The notes beneath the pieces were generated by a model that worked only from the letters and a program-made list of their open reading frames with translations, was not told where the DNA came from and did not search any database. Below, in pieces: positions 24,842 through 31,375 of a stretch of 33,913 bases of DNA. Where the stretch lies: NCBI GenBank assembly GCA_902762455.1, contig CACWOG010000010.1, positions 1 to 33,913 of the forward strand, in the 5' to 3' direction. The translations under genes and the position numbers were made by a program. This DNA is from an uncultured Bacteroidia bacterium. Lineage in GTDB: Bacteria; Bacteroidota; Bacteroidia; Bacteroidales; ML635J-15. Within the stretch, counting starts at the first letter, position 1, and each line of letters begins with the position of its first letter.

Positions 24842-25498
24842 CTATTCCGTTTTTTCTCCGAAAGCCAAGTCGCCAGCATCGCCAATTCCGGGGACGATGT
24901 ACGATTTCACGGTAAGTTCGTCATCTATGGCACCTGTCCATACCGTAACCATACTTTCGGGTAATACCTTTTCAATATATTCAAGTCCTTCGCGACTAGC
25001 AATCACTGCTGCCACATGTACATGCTTTGGCGTTCCGTATTCAAGCAATCCTTTGAATGCCAGTTCAATGCTACTGCCACTTGCAAGCATTGGGTCGCAA
25101 ATTATTACATTTCTGTCCTCAATGGATGGAGATGTGATGTAGTCGATTTTCACCTCGAACTTTCCGTTTTTCTTGTATTTGCGGTAACCGGCTATGAATG
25201 CGCTGTCGGCGTGGTCGAAGAAGTTGAGAAAACCCTTGTACATTGGTAGTCCTGCACGGAGAATTGTTGCCAATATGGGCTGTTCCTTTAGCGTAGGTAC
25301 TGTTGCAATTCCAAGAGGCGTGATAACATCCTCGTCGGCAAACGGAAGCCGTTTACTGATTTCGTATGCCATAACTTCGCCTATACGTGTGAGATTGTTG
25401 CGGAAACGCAACCTTTCCTGTTGAATTTGAACATCCCTTACTTCCGACAAAAACTGGTCGAGCAGACTGCCCTTGCCACCTAAATTGATAATCTTCAT
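24842..25498 (-). CDS. upp: Uracil phosphoribosyltransferase
   Basis: Upp salvages uracil by joining it to PRPP, giving UMP. The 218-residue protein has the PRPP-binding loop VIICDPMLASGSS and the C-terminal uracil-recognition segment PGIGDAGDLAFG typical of Upp. ILRAGLPMYKGF is the other conserved PRPP-side block. Length is in the usual range. The upstream gap of about 450 bases contains a candidate small RNA on the other strand. No TAnnTTTG box is seen directly before the start. Confidence 0.95.
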   Translation of the reverse strand: MKIINLGGKGSLLDQFLSEVRDVQIQQERLRFRNNLTRIGEVMAYEISKRLPFADEDVITPLGIATVPTLKEQPILATILRAGLPMYKGFLNFFDHADSAFIAGYRKYKKNGKFEVKIDYITSPSIEDRNVIICDPMLASGSSIELAFKGLLEYGTPKHVHVAAVIASREGLEYIEKVLPESMVTVWTGAIDDELTVKSYIVPGIGDAGDLAFGEKTE

Positions 25499-25715
25499 AA
25501 TTCTGTTTTAAGTTTTACAAATCGGTTGTAAAGATAAGCCTTTGATTTGTAATGGAGAAAAGAAATCTTGTTTTTTTGGTGTTGTTAAGTTTCAAAAGCT
25601 TGGACAACTTTTAATAATTCAAATCTTTAGATTGTCAAATATATAATTGTTTGCATTAAAAATCACAACAATCAACAGCTTTGTATAATAGTTATAAAAA
25701 AAACTCTTAGAAAAC

Positions 25716-25745
25716 TTGCAGAAATGTGTATAATTAATATCTTTG
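25716..25745 (+). promoter_or_regulatory. Consensus promoter of the candidate small RNA
   Basis: TTG at 25716-25718 and TATCTTTG at 25738-25745 are separated by 19 bases, the standard Bacteroidota -33/-7 arrangement. No open frame follows. Confidence 0.65.
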
Positions 25746-25751
25746 CAATCG

Positions 25752-25852
25752 CAATTAGATAAGCGAAACACTATCTAATCGCCTAAAATTGCCCTCATAT
25801 TATCAAACTTTATTTTAGCCTCCGTTAGAATCCCAAGCTTTCGGAGGTTTTT
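25752..25852 (+). ncRNA. Candidate small RNA of about 100 nt
   Basis: Transcription from the promoter at 25716-25745 should start near 25752. The predicted RNA begins with a hairpin, ATTAGATA pairing with TATCTAAT around an AGCGAAACAC-type loop (about 25754-25779). A single-stranded AU-rich middle follows. It ends in a terminator hairpin, CCTCCG (25819-25824) with CGGAGG (25842-25847), followed by six or more T residues. No ORF with a start codon fits. I recognise no known RNA family; 6S RNA would be longer. Start and end are estimates. Confidence 0.5.
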
Positions 25853-25867
25853 TGTCGTACTATAAAA

Positions 25868-25898
25868 AGGGTGGTATAAATGATATTTACACCACCCT
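25868..25898 (-). terminator. Terminator of the vWA/glycohydrolase operon
   Basis: AGGGTGGT (25868-25875) pairs with ACCACCCT (25891-25898), and TAAAT/ATTTA extends the stem. On the minus strand it is followed by TTTTTATAG. It lies 53 bases past the vWA stop. Confidence 0.8.
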
Positions 25899-25950
25899 AT
25901 TCATTATCTATCAATCGTTTATACTGATTCTGCATGTGAAAAGCATACTT

Positions 25951-27093
25951 TTACTCAATCCAGAAACTCTTAGGCAGATATACATTATCAAGTTTCTGCG
26001 CTTCCTTGAACAATAGAGCAATTTCTTCATCCATAAATCCTGCGATTCCACAGCCTATGCGCGTTACGAGAAACTTGGATTCGGGATGCTGTTTTGCAAA
26101 CTCGATGAACTTGTGTACATACTGCGCAATTTCTCTCAGACTGACATTTGTCGTCGGTATTGCAAAACTATGCCCTTGCAAACCAAAATTCTGACCATTG
26201 ACTGCTCCAAAATTCCTGACAGCAAACAGTGCTGCACCACCATTGTGATTTCCTGTAACATCGCTACCGAATACGAAAATTTCGTTGTCGGCAAGGCTCG
26301 TGATGCGGTCGGGTGTAATTCTTTTGCTATTAATCTCTGGACTTTCCCTTTGATAATAGTTGGAAGACATTTCCCTTACCACAGAATTAATTTCCGATTC
26401 CGATAAAGATTCACGCTGCGAATGGAAATTGTGCAGTCTGCTGAAAAAGTTCATCCTTGCCTTCCTCTCATAATTCCAACTGTCGGACATTCCCTGCGAA
26501 TCGTGTGAAAAGCGATGTACATTGTCGAACGACATCCGGCTTGCCACGGCTTCCACATCGTGGTCGGCACCCATATAGGCGAAAGTCCAGCCTTGCTCCT
26601 TGAGTTCGTCAACCATTTTCTTCACCTGCTGTCCGCTGTATTCCTTCGAAGCATTTTCAAGTCCGTCGGTAATGACGGTAACTATTGCCGTCGCATTTGG
26701 CACATTGGCAATGTCGCCACGCAACTTGCTGATAGAAATTCCCATCGCATCGTAAAGCGGTGTGCAACAGCAAGGACGATAATCGCGTGAGGTAAGTTGC
26801 TTGACCTCGGCAACTGGCACATTATCATACACGAGGCGTTTTTCGCAATCGCAGAAAACCATAAGCGATACAAAATGCTCCTGCGTTTCGGCATACTTTT
26901 CCTGTGCTGCACGGATTCCTCCTACTGTTTCATTGAACCCAGATATTGCCGCTTCAGCAATAGACGACATAGAACCGCTCTTGTCGAGGATTACGAGGTT
27001 GTAAATCTTGTCCTTAGAGGACTTTTCATTGTTTTCTCTTTTCATAGACTGGCTATTTTCGGCGCCGTCCTGATTTTTTCCAAAAATTTTCAT
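25951..27093 (-). CDS. von Willebrand A protein with shared C-terminal macro-like domain
   Basis: The 380-residue protein has two domains. Residues 30-220 are a vWA domain with a complete metal-ion site: DKSGS (37-41), Thr111 in CTPLYDA and Asp143 in ITDG. Such domains bind partner proteins through the metal. Residues 263-380 form a second domain (EIFVFGSDVTGNHNGGAA to VTRIGCGIAGF and LPKSF). It is about two thirds identical to the end of the adjacent glycohydrolase gene. I infer a Rossmann- or macro-like nucleotide-binding domain from its FGSN, GGAA..A..FGA and AIPT blocks; this is not proven. No signal peptide is seen, so it is cytoplasmic. The gene lies 59 bases behind the glycohydrolase gene and is probably in its operon. 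Confidence 0.85.
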   Translation of the reverse strand: MKIFGKNQDGAENSQSMKRENNEKSSKDKIYNLVILDKSGSMSSIAEAAISGFNETVGGIRAAQEKYAETQEHFVSLMVFCDCEKRLVYDNVPVAEVKQLTSRDYRPCCCTPLYDAMGISISKLRGDIANVPNATAIVTVITDGLENASKEYSGQQVKKMVDELKEQGWTFAYMGADHDVEAVASRMSFDNVHRFSHDSQGMSDSWNYERKARMNFFSRLHNFHSQRESLSESEINSVVREMSSNYYQRESPEINSKRITPDRITSLADNEIFVFGSDVTGNHNGGAALFAVRNFGAVNGQNFGLQGHSFAIPTTNVSLREIAQYVHKFIEFAKQHPESKFLVTRIGCGIAGFMDEEIALLFKEAQKLDNVYLPKSFWIE

Positions 27094-27152
27094 GATGTTT
27101 ATGGTTTAAAGATATTTGATGATTTGATGATTCTCAAAGTGGGGTTCTATTT

Positions 27153-28391
27153 TCAGAAACTCTTTGGCAGCCACACGTTTTCCAAATTGTGTGCCTCCAA
27201 GAACAGTGGTGCAATTTCCTCATCGGTGAAACCAGCGATTCCACAGCCTATGCGTGTTACGAGGAACTTGTATTCGGGATGTTGTTTTGCAAATTCGATG
27301 AACTCATCAACATACGGCTTTATGGTTTCCACTCCGCCCTGCATTGTAGGGATTGCGTAGCTTTGTCCCTGCAAGCCAACGCCTTGTCCCCATACTGCGC
27401 CGAACTTGTCCATAGCTATTCGCGCAGCCCCGCCCATGTGCATTCCAGCAAGGTTGCTTCCGAAGACAAAGATTTCGTTTTCGCCAAGCGAACGGATGAA
27501 ATCTGGAGCAATGCGTTTTTCCATCCTATTTACAATGTACTTAGGATAACCCACTCGGTCGTATAATTGCTCGAGTATTGCCATAAAGTCATCAGGGATA
27601 AGACTTAACATATGAAAAGCAATTTCTTTTGGAATGTCCTTATAATAAGCCTCGGCAATGCCTCCAGTAATGCAAGCGAGGGTGTCGCTGTCTCCGCCAA
27701 GTGACACTGCACGGCGAATTGCATCTTCGTAGCAATCAGAGTCAAGAAACGAAATTATTGCCTGTGGGACAGTTCCTTGACAACTAGATTCCCATTGGTA
27801 TATAGGATGCCAATATTCCCAAGTTTTATGAAGGTCATAACCATAAGTTTTTTCAATATAGTCGCGGATTTCGTCTTTACTTTTTCCGTTTCTTCCCATC
27901 CAAATAGCCGCAGCAGTCGCTTGTGCGCCCTTGATGCCTTCGGGATGGTTGTGGGTTATCTCGGCTGAAATTTTTGCAACTCTCTCGGTTTTTTCCAAGG
28001 TGTCGAACATCCATCCGACAGCACTCACGCGCATTGCCGAACCATTGCCCCACGAGTTGTACGGATGACGACCAGTATCTGATTTGTATGCTATTTCACC
28101 AAATTGCTCGTCATAGTCGTACAGTGATTGCGGATAAAATAGCCAGGAATGGAATCCTCCGCCATAACCTCCCATTGGGCAAGGATAGTTATTTGCTACC
28201 ATAACCATAATATCCTCTAATTTTTGGTGTGTATGTTCGTTGTCTTCAAGCAACCATTTTGCTACGGCAAATGTCATCACCGAGTCGTCGGTGTAGTTGC
28301 TCGACTTCGAAAAAAGCGGGAAATCCGTCCTTTTTGTGTTGTTAAATTCATATACCGAACCTACGGTATCTCCAATAATTGCTCCAATCAT
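27153..28391 (-). CDS. ADP-ribosylglycohydrolase with shared C-terminal macro-like domain
   Basis: The 412-residue protein starts with an ADP-ribosylglycohydrolase (ARH/DraG) domain, which removes ADP-ribose from proteins, nucleic acids or small molecules. The two acidic metal sites are present: TDDS (34-37) and GGDSDT (232-237). Also present are GNGSAMRVSAVGW and THNHPEGIKGAQATA. From residue 298 the protein carries a domain of about 115 residues (EIFVFGSNLAGMHMGGAA, GVGLQGQSYAIPT, VTRIGCGIAGF) that recurs in the neighbouring vWA protein. Fusion to a de-ADP-ribosylating enzyme supports an ADP-ribose-related role for that domain. No -7 box is visible in the word-rich leader. Confidence 0.9.
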   Translation of the reverse strand: MIGAIIGDTVGSVYEFNNTKRTDFPLFSKSSNYTDDSVMTFAVAKWLLEDNEHTHQKLEDIMVMVANNYPCPMGGYGGGFHSWLFYPQSLYDYDEQFGEIAYKSDTGRHPYNSWGNGSAMRVSAVGWMFDTLEKTERVAKISAEITHNHPEGIKGAQATAAAIWMGRNGKSKDEIRDYIEKTYGYDLHKTWEYWHPIYQWESSCQGTVPQAIISFLDSDCYEDAIRRAVSLGGDSDTLACITGGIAEAYYKDIPKEIAFHMLSLIPDDFMAILEQLYDRVGYPKYIVNRMEKRIAPDFIRSLGENEIFVFGSNLAGMHMGGAARIAMDKFGAVWGQGVGLQGQSYAIPTMQGGVETIKPYVDEFIEFAKQHPEYKFLVTRIGCGIAGFTDEEIAPLFLEAHNLENVWLPKSF

Positions 28392-28467
28392 ATTTAAAGT
28401 TTTAAAGTTTCACGTTAATAAGTAGTTTCTAAGTTTCTAATTGTTTCTAAGTTTTTATGGCTTCGCC

Positions 28468-28602
28468 GTTTAACTTCGTTGAGGGCTTCGCTGTTTCTGA
28501 GTTTCTCGCTTCGCTGTTTGAATGCCTTCGGCGTTTCTCGCTTCGCTGTTTATAAGTTTCTATGTTTCAATTGTTTAACTTCGTTGAGGGCTTCGCTGTT
28601 TC
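28468..28602 (+). repeat. 30-bp direct repeat within the word tract
   Basis: The block GTTTAACTTCGTTGAGGG followed by CTTCGCTGTTTC is identical at 28468-28497 and 28573-28602. GGCTTCGCCGTTT occurs at 28459-28471 and 28606-28618. Part of the tract (28533-28562) matches 597-645 in reverse complement. Confidence 0.8.
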
Positions 28603-28622
28603 AATGGCTTCGCCGTTTCTGA

Positions 28623-28638
28623 GACGCAATGAATTGCG
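28623..28638. repeat. REP-like palindrome G
   Basis: Short palindrome GACGCAAT / ATTGCGCC at the end of the word tract, a shortened member of the intergenic palindrome family. Confidence 0.5.
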
Positions 28639-28716
28639 CCTGTAATTATTTGTTTTTAAAATATTTAATAATCTCAATTTTTTTTATCGTTTTTCATTTT
28701 GGTTTATTTCTGGCAT

Positions 28717-29538
28717 CTAAAATTCAATCTTAAATATTCCTTTTTCTTTCATTTCATCATATTTTTCTCTGTTAAAGCGGAATTTTCGGTTTCTGCCTCT
28801 TGTTGCTGAATATTCCACTGCTGGCTCGTGCAAGGCATGTACGGTTTCAAAGTTACAACTATAGCCCGTCATCGGTTTTGTCTCGAACAGGCTGTCGAAA
28901 TCTTTTGTTGTCAGGCACTTGAACGCAGGCTTAGGCGCATCATCCTCCGGTTCTATCAGGTCGAGTATTCCGAGCTGCATCATCTTTTTCTCGAAGTTGC
29001 GGCGGTCGAACTTCACTTCAAGTATTGCCTCGTAGAGCCTTTGCAGGTCGGGCATCGAAAATTCCTCATCCATAAGTTCAAAGCCAATAGGCTCGAAATG
29101 AATCCTTTCCTTCAGCGTGCGCTGTGCAAGCCGCAGAATGTAGTCGTGGTCGAAGGCAAGACGGGGAATATCCTTTATTGGAAACCACTGCGCACATGCG
29201 GCATCGTCGCCACCTTTTACCTCGGCCTGTCTCACCAGAGCGAAGAAAGCTACTGTGACGACCCTTTCACGCGGGTCGCGGTTCACCTCGCTAAAAGTAT
29301 GGAACTGCTCTATCTTTGCAAGCTTAAGTCCTGTTTCCTCCTCGAGTTCACGCCTAGCGCATTGCTCAATTGTCTCGTCAATATTCATGAATCCACCCGG
29401 AAATGCCCAACAACCCTTGCACGGTTCGTTGCCTCTTTCTATAAGCAATATTTTCAAGTCCTTTCCGTCGAACCCGAAAACAACGCAGTCGGCGGTAAGC
29501 GCGGGATGCGGATATTTATATGTATAACCTTGCGACAT
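28717..29538 (-). CDS. Nudix/winged-helix transcriptional regulator (NrtR/AraR type)
   Basis: The 273-residue protein joins an N-terminal Nudix domain to a C-terminal winged helix, the layout of NrtR regulators of NAD metabolism and AraR regulators of arabinose use in Bacteroidota. The Nudix box is intact at 49-71 (G-x5-E-x7-REL-x-EE-x-GL), so it may bind or even hydrolyse ADP-ribose or a related nucleotide. The winged helix covers about 160-273, with LQRLYEAILEVKFDRRNFEK and KKMMQLGILDLIE, a strong family signature. The effector and target genes are not fixed by the sequence. Two matching inverted repeats flank its own promoter, suggesting autoregulation. The gene is divergent from a fatty acid transporter. 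Confidence 0.9.
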   Translation of the reverse strand: MSQGYTYKYPHPALTADCVVFGFDGKDLKILLIERGNEPCKGCWAFPGGFMNIDETIEQCARRELEEETGLKLAKIEQFHTFSEVNRDPRERVVTVAFFALVRQAEVKGGDDAACAQWFPIKDIPRLAFDHDYILRLAQRTLKERIHFEPIGFELMDEEFSMPDLQRLYEAILEVKFDRRNFEKKMMQLGILDLIEPEDDAPKPAFKCLTTKDFDSLFETKPMTGYSCNFETVHALHEPAVEYSATRGRNRKFRFNREKYDEMKEKGIFKIEF

Positions 29539-29541
29539 TTT

Positions 29542-29566
29542 TTTGTGTGTAATTTTTACGCAAAAA
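29542..29566. promoter_or_regulatory. Candidate operator 1 of the Nudix regulator
   Basis: Inverted repeat around GTAA-TTT-TTAC, extended outward with GTGTGTAA on the left and TTACGCAA on the right. It overlaps the -7 box of the regulator's own promoter. A bound protein here would block transcription. Confidence 0.6.
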
Positions 29567-29591
29567 TAGACCTTATTTTTGAACCTACAAA
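29561..29591 (-). promoter_or_regulatory. Promoter of the Nudix regulator gene
   Basis: On the minus strand TTTG (29588-29591) and TATTTTTG (29561-29568) are separated by 19 bases, a textbook Bacteroidota promoter. A second -7-like TATGTTTG lies at 29612-29619, overlapping operator 2, without a matching -33 box. Confidence 0.75.
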
Positions 29592-29594
29592 TAT

Positions 29595-29615
29595 TTTGCG
29601 TAATTTTTACACAAA
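29595..29615. promoter_or_regulatory. Candidate operator 2 of the Nudix regulator
   Basis: TTGCGTAA-TTT-TTACACAA, a 19-bp inverted repeat with one mismatch, extended by one more pair. Its core is the same as operator 1, and its centre is 51 bases away. It lies just upstream of the -33 box. Confidence 0.6.
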
Positions 29616-29722
29616 CATAATCTATTTATTGATAGATGATTAGCTTTACAAACATATAAATATTATGGGAATTTGCATTTGGACGGATGAAAAAAATGTC
29701 ATTTTTTATGGCAAAAACGAAA

Positions 29723-29764
29723 TTACTCAGTGCATTGAGTAAATTTACTCAGTGGACTGAGTAA
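29723..29764. promoter_or_regulatory. Pair of 20-bp inverted repeats at 22-bp pitch
   Basis: TTACTCAG-TGGA-CTGAGTAA at 29745-29764 is a perfect inverted repeat. TTACTCAG-TGCA-TTGAGTAA at 29723-29742 differs by one base in the arm. The 22-bp pitch places both sites on the same face of the helix, as expected for cooperative binding of a dimeric regulator. The regulator is unknown; the sequence differs from the Nudix operators. Confidence 0.65.
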
Positions 29765-29813
29765 AAACCCACAACACAAAACTATCTCTTTGAATATCAA
29801 TGATTATGTTATT

Positions 29814-29863
29814 AGCATAATGCTATAAGCATAATTTTAGCAGCATAATGTTGTCAGCATAAT
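29814..29863 (+). repeat. Four AGCATAAT iterons at 14-bp pitch
   Basis: AGCATAAT occurs at 29814, 29828, 29842 and 29856, exactly 14 bases apart, with variable 6-base spacers. A decayed fifth unit may sit at 29800. The array ends 55 bases upstream of the transporter -7 box. Confidence 0.75.
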
Positions 29864-29918
29864 AATGTCCGTACACAAAATATTGCTATGCATAAAAGCA
29901 AAGGAGAAAGAATTTCTT

Positions 29919-29926
29919 TACTTTTG
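29919..29926 (+). promoter_or_regulatory. -7 element upstream of the fatty acid transporter gene
   Basis: TACTTTTG lies 17 bases before the ATG at 29943 and supports that start. Confidence 0.6.
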
Positions 29927-29942
29927 TGCAAAATTTCAGAAT

Positions 29943-31295
29943 ATGTTTCAGAAAATAATAAATGCCTGTGTTAAGTTGGTGCAGAAACTTCTGCCAGAAC
30001 CTTTCATTTTTGCCGTAATACTCACCGTCGTAGCTTTCCTGATTGCAATGCCTGTCTGTCATCAGACACCGCTCGAGGTGGTCGAAAACTGGGGCAACGG
30101 CGTGTGGTCGCTGTTGGCGTTTGCAATGCAGATGGCTCTGGTGCTGGTGTGCGGCTCAACCTTGGCTTCGGCACCGCTCATCAAGCGTGGCATAAGCTGG
30201 CTGGCTTCGCTACCCAAGAAACCCGTTGGTGCAATTGCTCTTGTAACTGCTATTTCGTCGCTTGCATGTTGGCTCAACTGGGGCTTCGGACTTATCGTCG
30301 GCGTAATTTTTGCGAAGGAAATTGCCCGTAAATTGCCGGGGGTCGATTACCGCTTGCTCATTGCTTCGGCATATAGTGGATTTGTGGTTTGGCACGCTGG
30401 TCTGTCTGGCTCGATTCCGCTCACAATGGCTACCCCTGGTGCTGGCTTGAAGGAAGTAACACAAGGCGCACTTGAAAATCCAATTCCCATAACCGACACC
30501 GTGCTCAGTCCGTACAACATCGTGATTGTCGCGCTGATAATAGTCGCTCTTGTCGCGGTAAACTCGCTCATGCACCCCAAAGCCGACAAGGTCGTCGCAA
30601 TAAATCCCGACTTGCTTGCCGAGGATGTTCCCATCAAAGCCGAAAAAGCTAGCACCCCTGCCGAAAAAATGGAAAACAGTCGCATTCTAAGTCTGATAAT
30701 TGCAATTCTTGGCTTGACATACCTTATTATTAAATTGTTCTTCCGTGGCGGTTCGCTCGACCTCAATTCGGTGATAATGCTGTTCTTGTTCCTCGGCGTA
30801 ATCCTCCACAAGACACCGCTTGCATACGTACACGCGTTCACAAAGTCGGCGACTGGTGCGGCAGGCATTCTGCTTCAGTTCCCGTTCTATGCGGGAATTA
30901 TGGGAATAATCACTGGTGTGGGCGAATCGGGAATCTGCCTCGGTACAGTCATCAGCGATGCTTGCATATCGGTATCAACGCCAACAACTTATCCTTTGCT
31001 AACCTTCCTTTGTGCAGCCGTGCTAAATATGTTTGTGCCTTCGGGTGGCGGACACTGGGCAATCCAGGCACCGATTATGTTCACCGCAGGTGCAAATCTA
31101 GCCGTTGACCCAGGACTAACGGGCATGGCTATCTCGTGGGGCGATGCTTGGACCAACCTAATTCAGCCCTTCTGGGCAATTCCTGCACTTGCCATAGCAA
31201 AGCTCAACGCCAAGGATATTATGGGATTCTGTATCATCGACCTTGTGGTGACAGGAATCATCATCTGTGGCGGACTGCTCGTTTGGGCGTGGTGA
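29943..31295 (+). CDS. atoE: Short-chain fatty acid transporter (AtoE family)
   Basis: From the ATG at 29943 the protein has 450 residues and about a dozen membrane segments. The sequence order matches the AtoE family of short-chain fatty acid carriers: LLPEPFIFAVILTVVAFL near the start, LLAFAMQMALVLVCGSTLA, WLNWGFGLIVGVIFAKEIAR, AYSGFVVWHAGLSGSIPLTMATPG, and the late FVPSGGGHWAIQAPIM. The family moves small carboxylates across the inner membrane; direction and substrate here are not known. The first ATG at 29865 is rejected because the -7 box lies between the two. The crowded upstream gap suggests tight control. Confidence 0.9.
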   Translation: MFQKIINACVKLVQKLLPEPFIFAVILTVVAFLIAMPVCHQTPLEVVENWGNGVWSLLAFAMQMALVLVCGSTLASAPLIKRGISWLASLPKKPVGAIALVTAISSLACWLNWGFGLIVGVIFAKEIARKLPGVDYRLLIASAYSGFVVWHAGLSGSIPLTMATPGAGLKEVTQGALENPIPITDTVLSPYNIVIVALIIVALVAVNSLMHPKADKVVAINPDLLAEDVPIKAEKASTPAEKMENSRILSLIIAILGLTYLIIKLFFRGGSLDLNSVIMLFLFLGVILHKTPLAYVHAFTKSATGAAGILLQFPFYAGIMGIITGVGESGICLGTVISDACISVSTPTTYPLLTFLCAAVLNMFVPSGGGHWAIQAPIMFTAGANLAVDPGLTGMAISWGDAWTNLIQPFWAIPALAIAKLNAKDIMGFCIIDLVVTGIIICGGLLVWAW

Positions 31296-31375
31296 AATAG
31301 TGTGCAATCACTAAAAAATCCCCATTACTTTTGTTTACACAAAAGATTTATGATTTTCTACAGACAATCATTTAA

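Larger units (their letters stand above)
25499..25950. other. Intergenic gap with a candidate small RNA and a terminator
   Basis: This gap holds no coding region. The part near upp is AT-rich without clear signals. The rest contains a promoter, a short structured transcript and a terminator on the plus strand, and the minus-strand terminator of the von Willebrand gene. Each is listed separately. Confidence 0.6.
28392..28716. other. Low-complexity leader with repeated words
   Basis: No gene is seen. From 28420 to 28620 the sequence is built from short words such as GTTTCTAAG, GGCTTCGCCGTTT and CTCGCTTCGCTGTTT. One 30-bp word block occurs twice exactly (28468-28497 and 28573-28602). Palindrome G closes the tract. 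The rest is AT-rich. Confidence 0.65.
29620..29942. other. Regulatory gap before the transporter gene
   Basis: No gene is seen. The gap holds two arrays listed separately (29723-29764 and 29814-29863) and the transporter -7 box. An in-frame upstream ATG at 29865 exists, but it would place the promoter inside the coding region. Confidence 0.6.

Noticed and set aside
25752-25852. 6S RNA or a riboswitch
   Set aside because: The transcript is too short for 6S RNA and ends in its own terminator far from, and antiparallel to, any downstream gene.
29814-29863. Replication or plasmid iterons
   Set aside because: There is no rep gene, dnaA gene or DnaA-box cluster nearby; the position just before a transporter promoter fits regulation better.
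29865-29942. Upstream start for the fatty acid transporter adding 26 residues
   Set aside because: The added segment lacks family similarity and contains the TACTTTTG promoter box.
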